Assembly: GCF_900142675.1 (NCBI RefSeq)
Contig: NZ_FRBS01000011.1
Coordinates: 1-37,966 of the forward strand
Direction: 5' to 3'
DNA length: 37,966 nucleotides
Source: Shouchella rhizosphaerae
Lineage (GTDB): Bacteria > Bacillota > Bacilli > Bacillales > Bacillaceae_D
Under the pieces are notes generated by a model. The model was not told where the DNA came from and made no database searches. It worked only from the letters and a program-made list of their open reading frames with translations. Both the position numbers and the translations under genes were made by a program. Position 1 is the stretch's first letter. Every line of letters starts with the position of its first letter. Of this stretch, positions 24,401 through 33,406 are shown in pieces.

Positions 24401-24564
24401 CTGTCATCCAGAAATAGATAGAGAATCTCTCTTATTTTTGGGTCAACTCTCATTCTCTGTATATTAAAAAACTCCAGATAGACGATTTAAACACATGTCC
24501 ACCTAAAGGGGATATGCCTATACAATTCGAATGATACGGGGAGACGGCCATGGCGTTCGTTTCT

Positions 24565-25983
24565 CTAGATTGTCTTTTCTGTTTGCTTTAAATGAGCTGT
24601 TGTTTTATTCGGATGACGGTATATAATGGATTTTCCAAGTAAAGTTAAGATAATCGATAGGAGCGGTACAGTGAAATTTAATATAGCGTATGGTGCATAT
24701 TGAAAAGCATGTACGCCTAATGTAGCAAAGATAAATACCCCACATGTATTCCATGGCACAAAAACAGACGTCAATGTCCCTCCATCTTCTACGGCGCGAG
24801 ATAAGTTTTTCGAATGCAACTGGTGGTCCTCATACGATTTTGCATACATTCTAGCAGGAACAACGATCGAAATATATTGTTCCGAACAAGAAACATTGGT
24901 GGCAAAACTGGAAAGAACCGTCGTGATAATTAAGCGTTTCGCTGTCTTTGCCCATTTTAAAATTTGCTGAACAATTGCCTGGAGCATGCCAGTGTTTTCA
25001 AGTACGCCTCCAAACGTCATCGCCACAATCGTTAAAGAGACGGTGTACATCATGGCCTCCATTCCACCGCCGTTGAATAATTCATCTACCATATGATTAC
25101 CTGTGTCAATCACGTAACCGTTCTGAAGTGTGGAGACAGCAATACTCCATGCATCTCCTTGGACATAGATTTGACTGAAAAATCCTAATACGATTCCTAC
25201 ACCCAATGCTGGAATTGCTGGTACTTTAAACATCACGAATACGATTACTGCTAGTGGTACAATTAATAGCCAAGGAGAGAGCACAAAGTTTTCTTGAAGT
25301 GAAGCCATTGTTCTTTCTATGTCAGCAAAACTGGCTGTATTTCCCTCTACCTCGTTTCTGCCAAGAAACCAATAAACAATTAGCGAGATCAGAAGTGCAG
25401 GAATCGTGGACACAAGCATACATTTAATATGTTCAAACAAGTCTGTCCCTGTTAAGCCAGCAGCAAGATTCGTTGTATCGGATAATGGCGAAAGTTTATC
25501 TCCAAAATACGCTCCTGAGATCACTGCCCCAGCGACCATTGCCACCGGTATTCCCATACTTAAACCAATCCCCATGCCAGCTACGCCAATCGTTGCCATC
25601 GTAGACCATGAACTGCCAATCGACAGAGACACGGCAGCGCATATGACACAGATTGAAACTAAAAAGAAAGACGGACTCATTATTTTTAATCCGTAAAAGA
25701 CCATTGTTGCGACAATTCCCCCACCTATCCATGCACCGATCGTTAATCCGACAAGAATAATAATGACAACGGCTGGTAAAGCAAGTTTAATCCCTTTATA
25801 CATGCTTTCTTCAATTTCATTCCATTTAAAACCTGCTTTCATTGCCATTAATGCAGCTACGGCGGTTCCAATCATCAATGGAATGTGAGGGTCTCCTTCT
25901 AATCCCACGATTGTCACAGCCATTGCTGTAATCATGGTAATGAGTGGCAACAGTGCGAACCAAAACGAAATGTCTTTCTTCAT
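24565..25983 (-). CDS. NhaC-family sodium/proton or amino-acid antiporter
   Basis: A 472-residue polytopic membrane protein with about 11-12 helices. The motifs SLSIGSSWSTMATIGVAGMG and GAYFGDKLSPLSDTTNLAAG are hallmarks of NhaC-type transporters. In B. subtilis relatives exchange sodium or protons with organic anions (MleN) or amino acids. It lies downstream of rocD and the decayed glutamate dehydrogenase on the same strand, so import of ornithine or arginine, or sodium coupling of that pathway in an alkaliphile, is plausible. The start follows AAGGGGGAG. A good cre-like site stands in its upstream region, suggesting carbon catabolite repression. Confidence 0.88.
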   Translation of the reverse strand: MKKDISFWFALLPLITMITAMAVTIVGLEGDPHIPLMIGTAVAALMAMKAGFKWNEIEESMYKGIKLALPAVVIIILVGLTIGAWIGGGIVATMVFYGLKIMSPSFFLVSICVICAAVSLSIGSSWSTMATIGVAGMGIGLSMGIPVAMVAGAVISGAYFGDKLSPLSDTTNLAAGLTGTDLFEHIKCMLVSTIPALLISLIVYWFLGRNEVEGNTASFADIERTMASLQENFVLSPWLLIVPLAVIVFVMFKVPAIPALGVGIVLGFFSQIYVQGDAWSIAVSTLQNGYVIDTGNHMVDELFNGGGMEAMMYTVSLTIVAMTFGGVLENTGMLQAIVQQILKWAKTAKRLIITTVLSSFATNVSCSEQYISIVVPARMYAKSYEDHQLHSKNLSRAVEDGGTLTSVFVPWNTCGVFIFATLGVHAFQYAPYAILNFTVPLLSIILTLLGKSIIYRHPNKTTAHLKQTEKTI

Positions 25984-26016
25984 TTTTCTCCCCCTTGTAT
26001 GTCTCTAACAAATCCA

Positions 26017-26030
26017 GGCAAGCGCTTACA
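26017..26030 (-). promoter_or_regulatory. cre-like site (CcpA) upstream of the NhaC gene
   Basis: Minus-strand TGTAAGCGCTTGCC agrees with the cre consensus TGWAANCGNTNWCA at nearly all positions; only the last few bases deviate. It lies about 35 bp before the start codon, a position suited to repression. Confidence 0.55.
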
Positions 26031-26089
26031 TTTATGTAGACACTAGAAACAGTAAAAAGCTAAGCCCACGCCCTAAAATGTGTAGCTTC

Positions 26090-26355
26090 AGCTGCTTTTC
26101 GAATCCCGACCATATGAAGCCAGTCGCATGTTTACGCAAATAGTCAATACGGATAAGGCTCTATTTTCATCCATGCCATCATTTGTGCGTTTGTAAAGGC
26201 GTCTGGCGCTGAAATGCCTTTGGTCGGGCCAACAGCATCATTGTGCTGGGCCCGATGGCCTGTAAATCCTTTTGTTTTTCCATTATCCATGCGGATTAGC
26301 TCTTTTAATCATTCATACATTCCATCTGAATCGCCTAGACCGCAACTGCTTCCAT
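26090..26355 (-). pseudogene. Decayed glutamate dehydrogenase (rocG/gudB type)
   Basis: Directly after rocD on the same strand, the minus strand holds pieces of an NAD-glutamate dehydrogenase in the correct order. LGDSDGMYE*LKE comes first, then IRMDNGKTKGFTGHRAQHND with AVGPTKG, then an abrupt jump to SAPDAFTNAQMMAWM, then, in another frame, DYLRKHATGFI. The segment between AVGPTKG and SAPD, about 100 residues in intact enzymes and including the catalytic lysines, is missing, and stops and frameshifts are present. The C-terminal nucleotide domain is also gone. It was probably the second gene of a rocD-rocG operon. Confidence 0.75.
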
Positions 26356-26365
26356 TTGTCACGCC

Positions 26366-27580
26366 TTATTTAACAGGCTTCTCTTTTGATAAAACATAAT
26401 TTATTTTTTCAATAGCCCAATCTAATTCTTCTTTTGTAATGACGAGCGGCGGAGCAAAGCGGATCGTGTTTTCATGTGTTTCTTTGCATAATACCCCTGC
26501 TTCTTTCAACTGTTCACAATACTTACGGACAGGATGATTGAATTCAACGCCGATAAATAATCCCCGTGCTCGAATGGCTGTTAAATCATCATTATCAATT
26601 GCCCGCAACGCTGTTGTGAAATACTCTCCTAATTCTAATGATTTCTTCACTAGATTTTCTTCCTCAATCACTTCAATGGCAGCTAGAGAAACAGCACAAG
26701 CTAGTGGATTTCCTCCAAAAGTAGAGCCATGTGAACCTGGCGTAAATACATCCATAATGTCTTTGTCGGCAGCAATAGCTGATACTGGAAAAACGCCGCC
26801 CCCCATTGCTTTTCCCATCACATAAATATCTGGAACGACATTTTCCCATTCACAGGCAAACATTTTTCCAGTCCGTGCAAAACCTGTTTGCACTTCATCA
26901 GCAATAAAGAGAATATCGTTTTCCGTACAGAGATCGCGAACAGCTTGTAAGTAACCTTCAGGCGGGATGATGATGCCTGCTTCTCCTTGAATGGGCTCTA
27001 TAATCATAGCCGCTGTATTTGGAGTAATGGCTTCACGAATCGCTTCCACATTCCCATACGCTACCTTTTTTATCCCTGGCACAAAAGGGCCGTAATGTTT
27101 GGTCGCTCCCGGATCATTCGATAAGGAGACCGCATTTAATGTCCGCCCATGAAAATTGCCTTTGGCCGCAATAATTTCTGCTTTGTTTTCTTCGACTCCT
27201 TTGACTTCATAAGCCCAGCGACGAGCTGCTTTAATCGCTGTCTCAACCGCTTCTACCCCTGTATTCATCGGCAACACTTTATCTTTTCCTGTCAATTCCG
27301 CCACGCGCTTGGTCCATGGACCAAGCTGGTCATTATGGAAAGCACGGGAAGTCAATGTTACTTTATCAGCCTGTTCCTTTAATGCCTGGATGATCTTTGG
27401 ATGGCGGTGTCCCTGGTTCAAAGCTGAATAAGCGCTAAGCATATCCATATATTTATTTCCTTCAGGATCCTTCACCCACACGCCTTCTGCCTCAGCAATC
27501 ACAACTGGCAGCGGATGATAGTTATGCGCCCCATAAGCATTTGTTTGTTCCATAATGTGATCTGATTTTTCAATCGCCAT
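26366..27580 (-). CDS. rocD: Ornithine aminotransferase RocD
   Basis: A 404-residue class III aminotransferase. PLP lysine lies in [10 protein letters not shown], the aspartate in [14 protein letters not shown], and the ornithine aminotransferase features [20 protein letters not shown] and [17 protein letters not shown] are clear. It moves the delta-amino group of ornithine to 2-oxoglutarate, giving glutamate semialdehyde. Start by AAAGGAGG at seven bases. It is preceded by a textbook sigma-54 promoter and lies divergent from a RocR-type activator, so arginine or ornithine induction is expected. The glutamate dehydrogenase that would complete the route to 2-oxoglutarate is decayed. It could also serve as diaminobutyrate transaminase for the ectoine operon (speculation). 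Confidence 0.95.
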   Translation of the reverse strand: MAIEKSDHIMEQTNAYGAHNYHPLPVVIAEAEGVWVKDPEGNKYMDMLSAYSALNQGHRHPKIIQALKEQADKVTLTSRAFHNDQLGPWTKRVAELTGKDKVLPMNTGVEAVETAIKAARRWAYEVKGVEENKAEIIAAKGNFHGRTLNAVSLSNDPGATKHYGPFVPGIKKVAYGNVEAIREAITPNTAAMIIEPIQGEAGIIIPPEGYLQAVRDLCTENDILFIADEVQTGFARTGKMFACEWENVVPDIYVMGKAMGGGVFPVSAIAADKDIMDVFTPGSHGSTFGGNPLACAVSLAAIEVIEEENLVKKSLELGEYFTTALRAIDNDDLTAIRARGLFIGVEFNHPVRKYCEQLKEAGVLCKETHENTIRFAPPLVITKEELDWAIEKINYVLSKEKPVK

Positions 27581-27646
27581 AAAAACATTCCTCCTTTATA
27601 GGTTGTGAATCACACTCGTTTCCATTCTGTACTCACTGTTTCTATA

Positions 27647-27662
27647 TGCAAACATCATGCCA
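27647..27662 (-). promoter_or_regulatory. Sigma-54 (SigL) promoter of rocD
   Basis: Minus-strand TGGCATGATGTTTGCA matches the -24/-12 consensus TGGCAC-N5-TTGCW. GG and GC are ten bases apart. It lies about 70 bp upstream of rocD and opposite an EBP regulator, as in the B. subtilis roc system. Confidence 0.85.
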
Positions 27663-27700
27663 ACCGATGAACCCAGATGCTGAAACGGTTTTAACAAGAT

Positions 27701-27720
27701 TGCAGAAAAAATTTTTTGCA
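27701..27720. promoter_or_regulatory. Candidate RocR upstream activating site 1
   Basis: TGCAGAAAAAATTTTTTGCA is an imperfect 20-bp dyad with TGCA ends, resembling RocR activating sequences. It lies about 40 bp upstream of the rocD -24 element. Confidence 0.55.
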
Positions 27721-27734
27721 TGGTGAGAAGGATA

Positions 27735-27754
27735 AACGAAAAATTTTTTTGCGC
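27735..27754. promoter_or_regulatory. Candidate RocR upstream activating site 2
   Basis: AACGAAAAATTTTTTTGCGC is a second, weaker dyad of the same kind about 15 bp further out. It overlaps the likely -35 of the rocR-like gene, which would allow RocR to repress itself. Confidence 0.4.
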
Positions 27755-27777
27755 TTTATCGGTTTATCGATTACACT
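27749..27777 (+). promoter_or_regulatory. Sigma-A promoter of the rocR-like gene
   Basis: TTGCGC (27749-27754), 17-base spacer, TACACT (27772-27777), about 20 bp before the start codon. Confidence 0.5.
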
Positions 27778-27798
27778 CACTTTTAAAGGAGGGGTATT

Positions 27799-29190
27799 TT
27801 GAAAAAAAATAAAACACAAAAAAATTTAGCACAACTGAATCACCTATATCAAATGCTAATAGACGAAATAAATGTGGGTATCCACGTTATTGACCAAAAT
27901 GGAAATACGATTATATACAATAAAAAAATGATGGAAATCGAATCGATGGTAGACACCGATGTACTCCATAAAAATCTTTTAGAAGTTTTTACATTTCACG
28001 ACGATGAACGCAGTACACTTGTACAAGCATTAAAGACAGGGAAAGTAACGAAGGATGTCAAACAAACGTATTTTAATAATAAAGGGGAAGAAATCACAAC
28101 CATTAACAATACCTTTCCTTTTATCGAAAATGGAAAAATTACGGCTGCCGTGGAAATAGCGAAAGATATGACCCAATTGGATCATGTCATTAAGAAAAAC
28201 GTGCTGCGAAAAAGAGAAAGCCATTATACCTTTGACCAAATCATCGGCAACAGCAAAGCCTTTTTAGCGGTTATAGAAGAAGCAAAACGAGCCGCCCGCA
28301 CGTCGTCTTCTGTGCTAATCGTTGGAGAAACAGGGACAGGGAAAGAGTTATTTGCCCAAAGCATTCACTATGCTAGCCCGAGATCACACGCCCCTTTTCT
28401 AGCACAGAATTGCGCAGCGATCCCTGAAAATTTAATGGAAAGTTTATTATTTGGAACGAAAAAAGGAGCATTTACCGGGGCATTGGACACGCCAGGCTTA
28501 TTCGAGCAAGCTGATGGCGGAACATTGCTTCTGGACGAAATAAATTCTCTCGACCCTGCGTTACAGGCGAAATTATTACGCGTTATTCAGGAAAAAACCA
28601 TCCGTCGCATCGGCGATACCAAAGACAAAAAAGTCGACGTTCGAATCATTGCTACCATTAATGAAGATCCGATAGATATGATTGCAAAGCAGCGCTTACG
28701 CAAAGATTTGTATTATCGTCTCAGCGTCGTCACTTTATTTATCCCGCCCTTGCGTGAAAGAAAAGAAGACATTCTTCCGCTTATCGAGGAATTCATTCAC
28801 AAGTATAACACGCTATTTCAGATGAATGTGAAGACGATTAGCGAAGAGGCAAAGGCGATTCTGTTCCAGCACGATTGGCCAGGAAATGCGCGAGAACTGG
28901 AACATACAATTGAAGGCACAATGAATTTCATTAGTGATGAAACAGAAATTCACATACACAACCTGCCGTTTCGATTGCGCAATCGCTATCAGAAAGAAGT
29001 GAAAGACACAGAAACAGGCAACTTACCTGCAAAAACATTACAAGAAAAAATGGCAGAGGTCGAAAAGCTCTATATTTTACAAGCGTTAAGAGAAAACAAC
29101 AACAACGTTTCCCAAACTGCAAAAAATCTTGGCATGAGCAGACAAAATCTCCAATATCGGCTGAAAAAGTTTCACCTTTCATTGAAGTAA
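27799..29190 (+). CDS. rocR: RocR-type sigma-54-dependent transcriptional activator
   Basis: A 463-residue enhancer-binding protein. An N-terminal PAS-like sensor runs about 20-130 (GIHVIDQNGNTIIYNKKMME). The AAA+ domain spans about 145-375 with Walker A GETGTGKE (176-183), the sigma-54 loop GAFTGA (223-228) and Walker B GGTLLLDEI (240-248). A Fis-type helix-turn-helix lies at the C-terminus (VSQTAKNLGMSRQNLQYRLKK). It hydrolyses ATP to open sigma-54 promoters, probably in response to ornithine or citrulline. B. subtilis RocR is 461 aa. The start codon is TTG, preceded by AAAGGAGGGG. It is divergent from rocD and faces its sigma-54 promoter. Confidence 0.92.
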   Translation: MKKNKTQKNLAQLNHLYQMLIDEINVGIHVIDQNGNTIIYNKKMMEIESMVDTDVLHKNLLEVFTFHDDERSTLVQALKTGKVTKDVKQTYFNNKGEEITTINNTFPFIENGKITAAVEIAKDMTQLDHVIKKNVLRKRESHYTFDQIIGNSKAFLAVIEEAKRAARTSSSVLIVGETGTGKELFAQSIHYASPRSHAPFLAQNCAAIPENLMESLLFGTKKGAFTGALDTPGLFEQADGGTLLLDEINSLDPALQAKLLRVIQEKTIRRIGDTKDKKVDVRIIATINEDPIDMIAKQRLRKDLYYRLSVVTLFIPPLRERKEDILPLIEEFIHKYNTLFQMNVKTISEEAKAILFQHDWPGNARELEHTIEGTMNFISDETEIHIHNLPFRLRNRYQKEVKDTETGNLPAKTLQEKMAEVEKLYILQALRENNNNVSQTAKNLGMSRQNLQYRLKKFHLSLK

Positions 29191-29439
29191 TTACGTTGGC
29201 CTACAGTCATCCACTAGTTCGGGTGTGAACTTGGCTTGACATGAAGAACAGGAGAGATACGAAAAGGAGTCAAAGTGGCCTCCCCGCCAGGAGATACGCT
29301 CGCCTCTCCATGAAAGCCATTGTTTACAGGTAGTGGTCAACAACGCCGCCGATATTAATTAGACTGATAGAAAGTGCCTGGAGACGAGAACAGTGTTTCG
29401 TTTCGTATCCGTTTTAACGCGTTCGCGCGAGGCAACGGT
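29191..29439. other. Intergenic gap between convergent genes, nothing clear
   Basis: No convincing frame and no strong terminator is seen on either strand. A GC-rich element, CGCGCGAACGCG, lies just past the PucR-type gene. Confidence 0.4.
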
Positions 29440-31128
29440 CTAGGAGTTAGGCGTTTGCATGTGGTGTTGGATCATCGATATACGAATGCTAAGATCAAGC
29501 AAAAAGACATCATCAGGATTCGCTAAAGATAAATGAGTCAGCGCCTCAATTTTCCGAAGTCGATATAACAGCGATTGGCGGTGCAAATGAAGAAATCGCG
29601 CTGTCTGCGTCACTTTGTTTTGGTTTCTTTGGTATGCGACAAATGTGCCGACCAAGTCCATTTGCCTTTGTTCATCGTAGGCAAACAACGGTGCCGCATA
29701 ATCTAACACGAGGCTTCGCAGTTCTCGCTCTTGCCCTATTTTATAAAGGACACGGTCAATGCGCGTATCTGTATAAAAGATCCGGCTTCCTTGCCCTTTC
29801 CTGCCGATACCAAGCAATAGTGCCTGTTTCGCTTCTTGGTACCGGTCTTCAAATGCATAGGTGTTTATTTGCTGGTCACCGATTCCCCACGTTATTTCGA
29901 CATCGGGAAGCAAATGGGCCAAACGGCGATCAAGCAAGTCAAGAAATCCATTGACCGTCGTCCGGTAATCTTCACAGGGAACGGCTAAATAAATCAATAG
30001 CTGCCCATCCATAAACGTCGACATCGTTTCCCGTTCAACCGTTACGCCTGCATAGTAGATCTCTTCTTCGATATAATGGACCATGCTTAGTTGCCAGTCT
30101 TTAAAGGAGGCTACTTGATCAGAACGGCTATACAATTCTTCCATATTGTGCAGCATGCCTACTATCGCGATGTATGGCACAGAAACCTCATATCCTAGCG
30201 CTTCAGCCCGTGTTTTTAGTTGTGCTTCCGTTTCAATCAACCCTTGGGCCAAATCGGCGACGAAATGATTGCGCATACGTGCTTCTGTTTCTTGCACTGT
30301 GTTCTCTTGCAGAAACCAAAATGCAGCGGCTGTCCCGGCATGTTCGAGCAATATAAAGGCTGTCGCTAGGTCGCTTGTATCCATTTTATCCCTATTAACA
30401 GCAAATACATAGCCTTGAATTTGCTCATTTGCTTGGATGATCGGCAATATATGGACGTCTGTGCCATCTGTATGGAGCGTTTGGATTTTTCGTTCAAGGG
30501 GGTGATGCTCACTTTCCTGGCCGCTAGTGCGCATGTGTTTGTACACTTTACTAACTAGGCCTACCACCGGTTCAGCTCCATGGCTTTTCCCTTTTATTCG
30601 CCCTTGGGCATCCGTTATAACAATGGGTACGGCGGCATAGCCAGCAACATGTTCTGCTAGAGCAGACAAATGGTTCCCAGCAAGCATTAAAGACAAGAGT
30701 TCCTGTTGTACCTTTTGGGTAAATTGCCAATCGTCCTGCTTTGAATCAACAAGCTTGGCCGTTACTGCCTGTGTAATGTCGGCAAAGCGGATCTCCCATG
30801 GCAAAAAAAGAATCGGAAACTGCTCATTCTCAGCAAGGGTGCGGACATCTTCGGACAATTCGAACACAAACCGGCCGATCGCCACTGCAAGCCCTGACGC
30901 TTCCGACTTAATCACATCTTGCACAAAGGCATAAAACGCCTTCGGCTCTTGGTTGCAGCCGATGCCAGTCGTAAGGACAAGCTCATTTTGCCTGATAAAG
31001 TTTTCCACTGGTGCTTCCGTAATCGAAACCCATTCAACTTGTCGGTATGGCAACTGTTCTTGTGCAGTCTTAATGATGGCAGGCTTCATAATGTCCAATT
31101 CCATTACTTGCGCCAATGTAATCTTCAT
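29440..31128 (-). CDS. PucR-family transcriptional regulator
   Basis: A 562-residue regulator. The N-terminal PucR domain is at about 8-125 (ITEAPVENFIRQNELVLTTG, with EASGLAVAIGRFVFELSEDV). A middle GAF-like part follows, then a GGDEF-like linker region (EVTWGIGD-type segment near residue 420). The C-terminal HTH_30 is at about 500-545 (YQRNQNKVTQTARFLHLHRQ with SLLYRLRKIEALT). PucR-type proteins respond to small molecules, classically in purine catabolism, and usually control neighbouring operons. It is 23 bp downstream of a nitrilase-family amidase gene, probably cotranscribed. The next catabolic operon on the same strand is that of rocD/nhaC. Its target is not known. Confidence 0.88.
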   Translation of the reverse strand: MKITLAQVMELDIMKPAIIKTAQEQLPYRQVEWVSITEAPVENFIRQNELVLTTGIGCNQEPKAFYAFVQDVIKSEASGLAVAIGRFVFELSEDVRTLAENEQFPILFLPWEIRFADITQAVTAKLVDSKQDDWQFTQKVQQELLSLMLAGNHLSALAEHVAGYAAVPIVITDAQGRIKGKSHGAEPVVGLVSKVYKHMRTSGQESEHHPLERKIQTLHTDGTDVHILPIIQANEQIQGYVFAVNRDKMDTSDLATAFILLEHAGTAAAFWFLQENTVQETEARMRNHFVADLAQGLIETEAQLKTRAEALGYEVSVPYIAIVGMLHNMEELYSRSDQVASFKDWQLSMVHYIEEEIYYAGVTVERETMSTFMDGQLLIYLAVPCEDYRTTVNGFLDLLDRRLAHLLPDVEITWGIGDQQINTYAFEDRYQEAKQALLLGIGRKGQGSRIFYTDTRIDRVLYKIGQERELRSLVLDYAAPLFAYDEQRQMDLVGTFVAYQRNQNKVTQTARFLHLHRQSLLYRLRKIEALTHLSLANPDDVFLLDLSIRISMIQHHMQTPNS

Positions 31129-31151
31129 TCAACCCACCCCCATTGGAATCG

Positions 31152-31946
31152 TTACCGATATAAATCAGGTCGCCTGCTTGAAAACACCGGCACTCTTTCC
31201 CGCACTTCAGCAGCTTTGCTAAAATCAACTTTACATTGAAGCCATTCTTCTTCAGTGCTGCTACCTTCGACAATAATTTCCCCCCATGGGTCAATCACCA
31301 TCGATGTGCCTGCATAATCGGTTCCGTTGTGGCTGCCGACGCTATTGCAAGAAAGGAGATAAAACTGATTTTCGATCGCTCTGGCTTGCTGCAATGCCTT
31401 CCAGTGCATCGCCCGCGCCAACGGCCATTCAGCAACAATAAAAAGCACTTCTGCCCCTTCTAATGCAAGACGGCGCGCCAACTCGGGAAAACGCAAATCA
31501 TAGCAAATCAGGACCGCCATTTTGACACCATCTAATTCAAATAAGGCAGGGGGCACGCTTCCGCCTTGCATGTAAGCAGGTTCATTCAGCATAGGGACAA
31601 GGTGGACTTTGTCATACGTATAGACAAGCTTGCCCTGGGCATCGATGACAAGCGCTGTATTGTAAATGCCACCGTCTTTCTTTGTCGCAATCGAACCGGC
31701 AACCATATGAATGCGATGCGCTCGGGCGAGTTGTTGCAAAAATGCAATCGTCTCCACTCCCTCTTCTTCCGCCAGTTCGCCAAGGTCCTCAAGCTGGTAC
31801 CCAGTCGTCCATAACTCAGGCAACACGATCGTGAGCGGCCGCTCTAGTTGCTCACGGCATAGTTGCTCAACCCACGTTTTAACACGTTCTCGGTTCTGGT
31901 CTGGCTTTCCTGCTAATACTTCCATTTGGAAAACAGCGACATGCAT
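31152..31946 (-). CDS. Nitrilase-superfamily carbon-nitrogen hydrolase (omega-amidase-like)
   Basis: A 264-residue amidase of the nitrilase superfamily. The Glu-Lys-Cys triad is visible: Glu in VLPELWTTGY, Lys in YDKVHLVPML, Cys in LICYDLRFPELAR. The layout resembles omega-amidases such as B. subtilis MtnU, which hydrolyse 2-oxoglutaramate-type amides. The ATG at 31946 follows AAAGGAG at nine bases; a longer in-frame version from 31979 would overlap the serS terminator and is rejected. Methionine-salvage genes are absent here. A PucR-type regulator follows 23 bp later and may control it. The substrate is not determined. Confidence 0.9.
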   Translation of the reverse strand: MHVAVFQMEVLAGKPDQNRERVKTWVEQLCREQLERPLTIVLPELWTTGYQLEDLGELAEEEGVETIAFLQQLARAHRIHMVAGSIATKKDGGIYNTALVIDAQGKLVYTYDKVHLVPMLNEPAYMQGGSVPPALFELDGVKMAVLICYDLRFPELARRLALEGAEVLFIVAEWPLARAMHWKALQQARAIENQFYLLSCNSVGSHNGTDYAGTSMVIDPWGEIIVEGSSTEEEWLQCKVDFSKAAEVRERVPVFSSRRPDLYR

Positions 31947-31963
31947 CGTTTTTAGCTCCTTTG

Positions 31964-31988
31964 TAAAAAGCTGCAGCACGCTGCAGCT
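31964..31988 (-). terminator. Terminator after serS
   Basis: Perfect 8-bp stem AGCTGCAG / CTGCAGCT with a 4-base loop and T-run TTTTT on the minus strand, immediately after the serS stop. Confidence 0.8.
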
Positions 31989-31992
31989 CTCT

Positions 31993-33267
<1,275 letters not shown>

Positions 33268-33295
33268 CTAAACGACCTCCTCGTTACTCCTATCC

Positions 33296-33304
33296 ATTTT
33301 ACCA
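33296..33304 (-). promoter_or_regulatory. Extended -10 promoter for serS
   Basis: Minus-strand TGGTAAAAT carries an extended -10 TG motif and a TAAAAT box about 30 bp upstream of serS. The -35 region is poor (TTTTCT-like). Confidence 0.4.
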
Positions 33305-33319
33305 AAATTCATAGGAGAA

Positions 33320-33355
33320 AGAAAAGCACACAAGCAGGGCATGCGCCCTGCTTGT
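33320..33355 (-). terminator. Terminator after dacA
   Basis: Minus-strand stem ACAAGCAGGGC / GCCCTGCTTGT with GCAT loop, followed by GTGCTTTTCTTTCT. Confidence 0.8.
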
Positions 33356-33406
33356 GATCGACTTGTTCGTTGTTTTCTTATCCCATGATGCTATTTGTCC
33401 ATTCGC

